From Glutamicibacter protophormiae (lineage in GTDB: Bacteria; Actinomycetota; Actinomycetes; Actinomycetales; Micrococcaceae), in the NCBI RefSeq assembly GCF_014647495.1, contig NZ_BMPH01000008.1:112038-176037 (forward strand): a stretch of 64,000 nucleotides of DNA, written 5' to 3'. The notes under the pieces were generated by a model that did no database searches, had not been told where the DNA came from, and was given only the letters and a program-made list of their open reading frames with translations. The position numbers and the translations under genes were made by a program. Shown here one piece after another: positions 63,123-64,000 of this stretch. Positions within the stretch are counted from its first letter, which is position 1. Each line of letters opens with the position of its first letter.

Positions 63123-63128
63123 TAAGCT
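63123..63128 (+). promoter_or_regulatory. -10 element of a leaderless promoter for the META lipoprotein gene
   Basis: TAAGCT lies 7 bases before the ATG at 63136, supporting that start over longer open frames. Confidence 0.5.
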
Positions 63129-63135
63129 GGAAAAC

Positions 63136-63513
63136 ATGAAACGACTTGCAGCATTGATGGCGGCGGGAGCGCTGGCGCTGGGCCTGGCCGCCTGCGGATC
63201 GAGCAGCGGCCCGGCCGCGGAAGCCCCAGCGAGCCCGGACGGGACCTGGGGCGTCGAGGCCGAGGGCCAGCCCTGGATGAACCTGGGATCGGACGGGAAG
63301 ATCAGCGGCAGCGACGGCTGCAACAACCTCGTCGGGCAGTGGACGCAGAAGGACGGCGTGGTGGACCTCGGGGCCATGGGCAGCACCATGATGTACTGCG
63401 AGGGCGTCGATTCCTGGCTCAGCGGCGCGGCCACCGCAACGATCTCCGGCGAGAAGATGACCTTCTCGGATGCCAAGGGCGACCAGATCGGCGCGCTGAC
63501 GCGCAGCAAGTAG
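63136..63513 (+). CDS. META-domain lipoprotein
   Basis: A 125-residue lipoprotein: signal peptide with lipobox LAAC (Cys20), a Ser/Ala/Pro linker, then a META (HslJ-like) domain with GTWGVEAEG, DGKISGSDGCNNLVGQW and MGSTMMYCEGVDSWLSG. Such domains occur in secreted stress and heat-shock-linked proteins; the exact role is unknown. Confidence 0.88.
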   Translation: MKRLAALMAAGALALGLAACGSSSGPAAEAPASPDGTWGVEAEGQPWMNLGSDGKISGSDGCNNLVGQWTQKDGVVDLGAMGSTMMYCEGVDSWLSGAATATISGEKMTFSDAKGDQIGALTRSK

Positions 63514-63540
63514 CCGGGGCCGCGACAGGCCCGCTGGCCC

Positions 63541-64000
63541 CTAGCTGATGCGGTAGCCGGAGACCATTGGGCAGTCGAACGGGTCGCGGGCCGAAAGGCC
63601 GACCTTGTTCAGGTAGGTGATGACCTGGGCGTAGGATTCGCGCACGCTGGCCACGGTGTAGGGGATCTGGTGCTCGGCGCAGTAGGCGCGCACGATGTTC
63701 GATACCCCGGCCAGGTTGGCGCGTGGCATCGAGGGGAACAGGTGGTGTTCCACCTGGTAGTTCAGGCCGCCGTAGACGTGGGAGAGCACCCTGTTGCCGA
63801 AGCCGGTGCGGGCCATCACGTTGCGTCCGGTGAGTACCTGGCGGGAGAAGAAGTCGATGCGGGCGTCGGCGGGGACCATTGGCATGCCCTTGTGGTTGGG
63901 GGCGAAGGAGGCTCCCATGTAGACGCCGAAGACCGCCAGCTGCACGCCGAGGAAGGCGAAGGCCATGCCGACCGGGAGGAAGAGGAAGACCGCGCCCAGG
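63541..64000 (-). CDS. Fatty-acid desaturase, C-terminal part (gene runs off the window)
   Basis: About 153 residues of the C-terminal half of a membrane di-iron desaturase. The third histidine box NYQVEHHLFPSMPR is present, and a hydrophobic segment (VFLFLPVGMAFAFLGVQLAVFGVY) is cut by the right edge. The frame is open to base 64000; the ATG at 63966 is internal. The enzyme introduces double bonds into membrane fatty acids. It is convergent with the META lipoprotein gene. Confidence 0.9.
   Translation of the reverse strand, partial: LGAVFLFLPVGMAFAFLGVQLAVFGVYMGASFAPNHKGMPMVPADARIDFFSRQVLTGRNVMARTGFGNRVLSHVYGGLNYQVEHHLFPSMPRANLAGVSNIVRAYCAEHQIPYTVASVRESYAQVITYLNKVGLSARDPFDCPMVSGYRIS

Overview
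The window looks like a chromosomal segment from a high-GC actinobacterium of the Micrococcaceae, closest in gene content to Arthrobacter or Glutamicibacter. The evidence is the actinobacterial order atpI-like/atpBEFHAGDC/DUF2550, the mismatch endonuclease NucS, DUF3039 beside a DEAD-family helicase, ClpS-DUF2017-MurI-MBL, a DUF222/HNH protein, many GTG starts and many apparently leaderless genes. Much of the first 34 kb follows the order known around Rv1304-Rv1341 of Mycobacterium tuberculosis. No tRNA, rRNA, CRISPR array or recognisable insertion sequence was seen.

Layout. 1-8.5 kb: F1Fo ATP synthase operon with two strong intercistronic hairpins and a short epsilon subunit, closed by a textbook terminator. 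8.6-18.6 kb: nagA, an AT-richer anchored protein, nucS with a small zinc-finger gene, an AI-2E-type permease, a membrane protein, a thioredoxin/TPR protein and an ABC exporter. 18.6-28.1 kb: DUF222/HNH gene, DUF3039 plus helicase, NAD salvage (pncA, pncB), clpS, DUF2017, murI and an MBL hydrolase. 28.1-32.7 kb: an apparent insertion between the MBL gene and rph, carrying a DUF6308-like gene, a PACE efflux protein and a divergent cassette with a SufR-like cysteine-rich regulator facing doxX-folE-ferredoxin reductase. 32.8-34.2 kb: rph-rdgB. 34.2-35.2 kb: gene-poor region with decayed coding remnants.

35.2-37.3 kb: YtrA-type GntR regulator with an ABC ATPase and permease, and a visible operator. 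37.3-41.5 kb: a leftward three-gene set (STAND-like ATPase with C-terminal HTH, FAD oxidoreductase, beta-rich protein); each gene is disrupted by what looks like one missing base. 41.8-50 kb: DnaQ-like exonuclease with BRCT, small membrane protein, ADP-ribosylglycohydrolase-like protein, sbcD-sbcC and an MFS transporter. 50-52.5 kb: IclR regulator divergent from an MHS-type carrier. 52.6-59.6 kb: alpha-glucoside/maltodextrin locus (lacI-type regulator and GH13 enzyme leftward, malE-malF-malG rightward) with LacI-type operators in the shared promoter region. 59.6-64 kb: HAAS-domain membrane protein, TetR regulator, DHA2 exporter, META lipoprotein and the end of a fatty-acid desaturase gene.

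A window-wide pattern is a TANNNT hexamer placed 6-7 bases before the start codon of at least thirteen genes, as expected for leaderless transcripts. It settles several start codons. The best candidates for something undescribed are the SufR-like/doxX/folE/reductase cassette and the ATPase/FAD-oxidoreductase/beta-protein operon, but neither function can be assigned from sequence alone.
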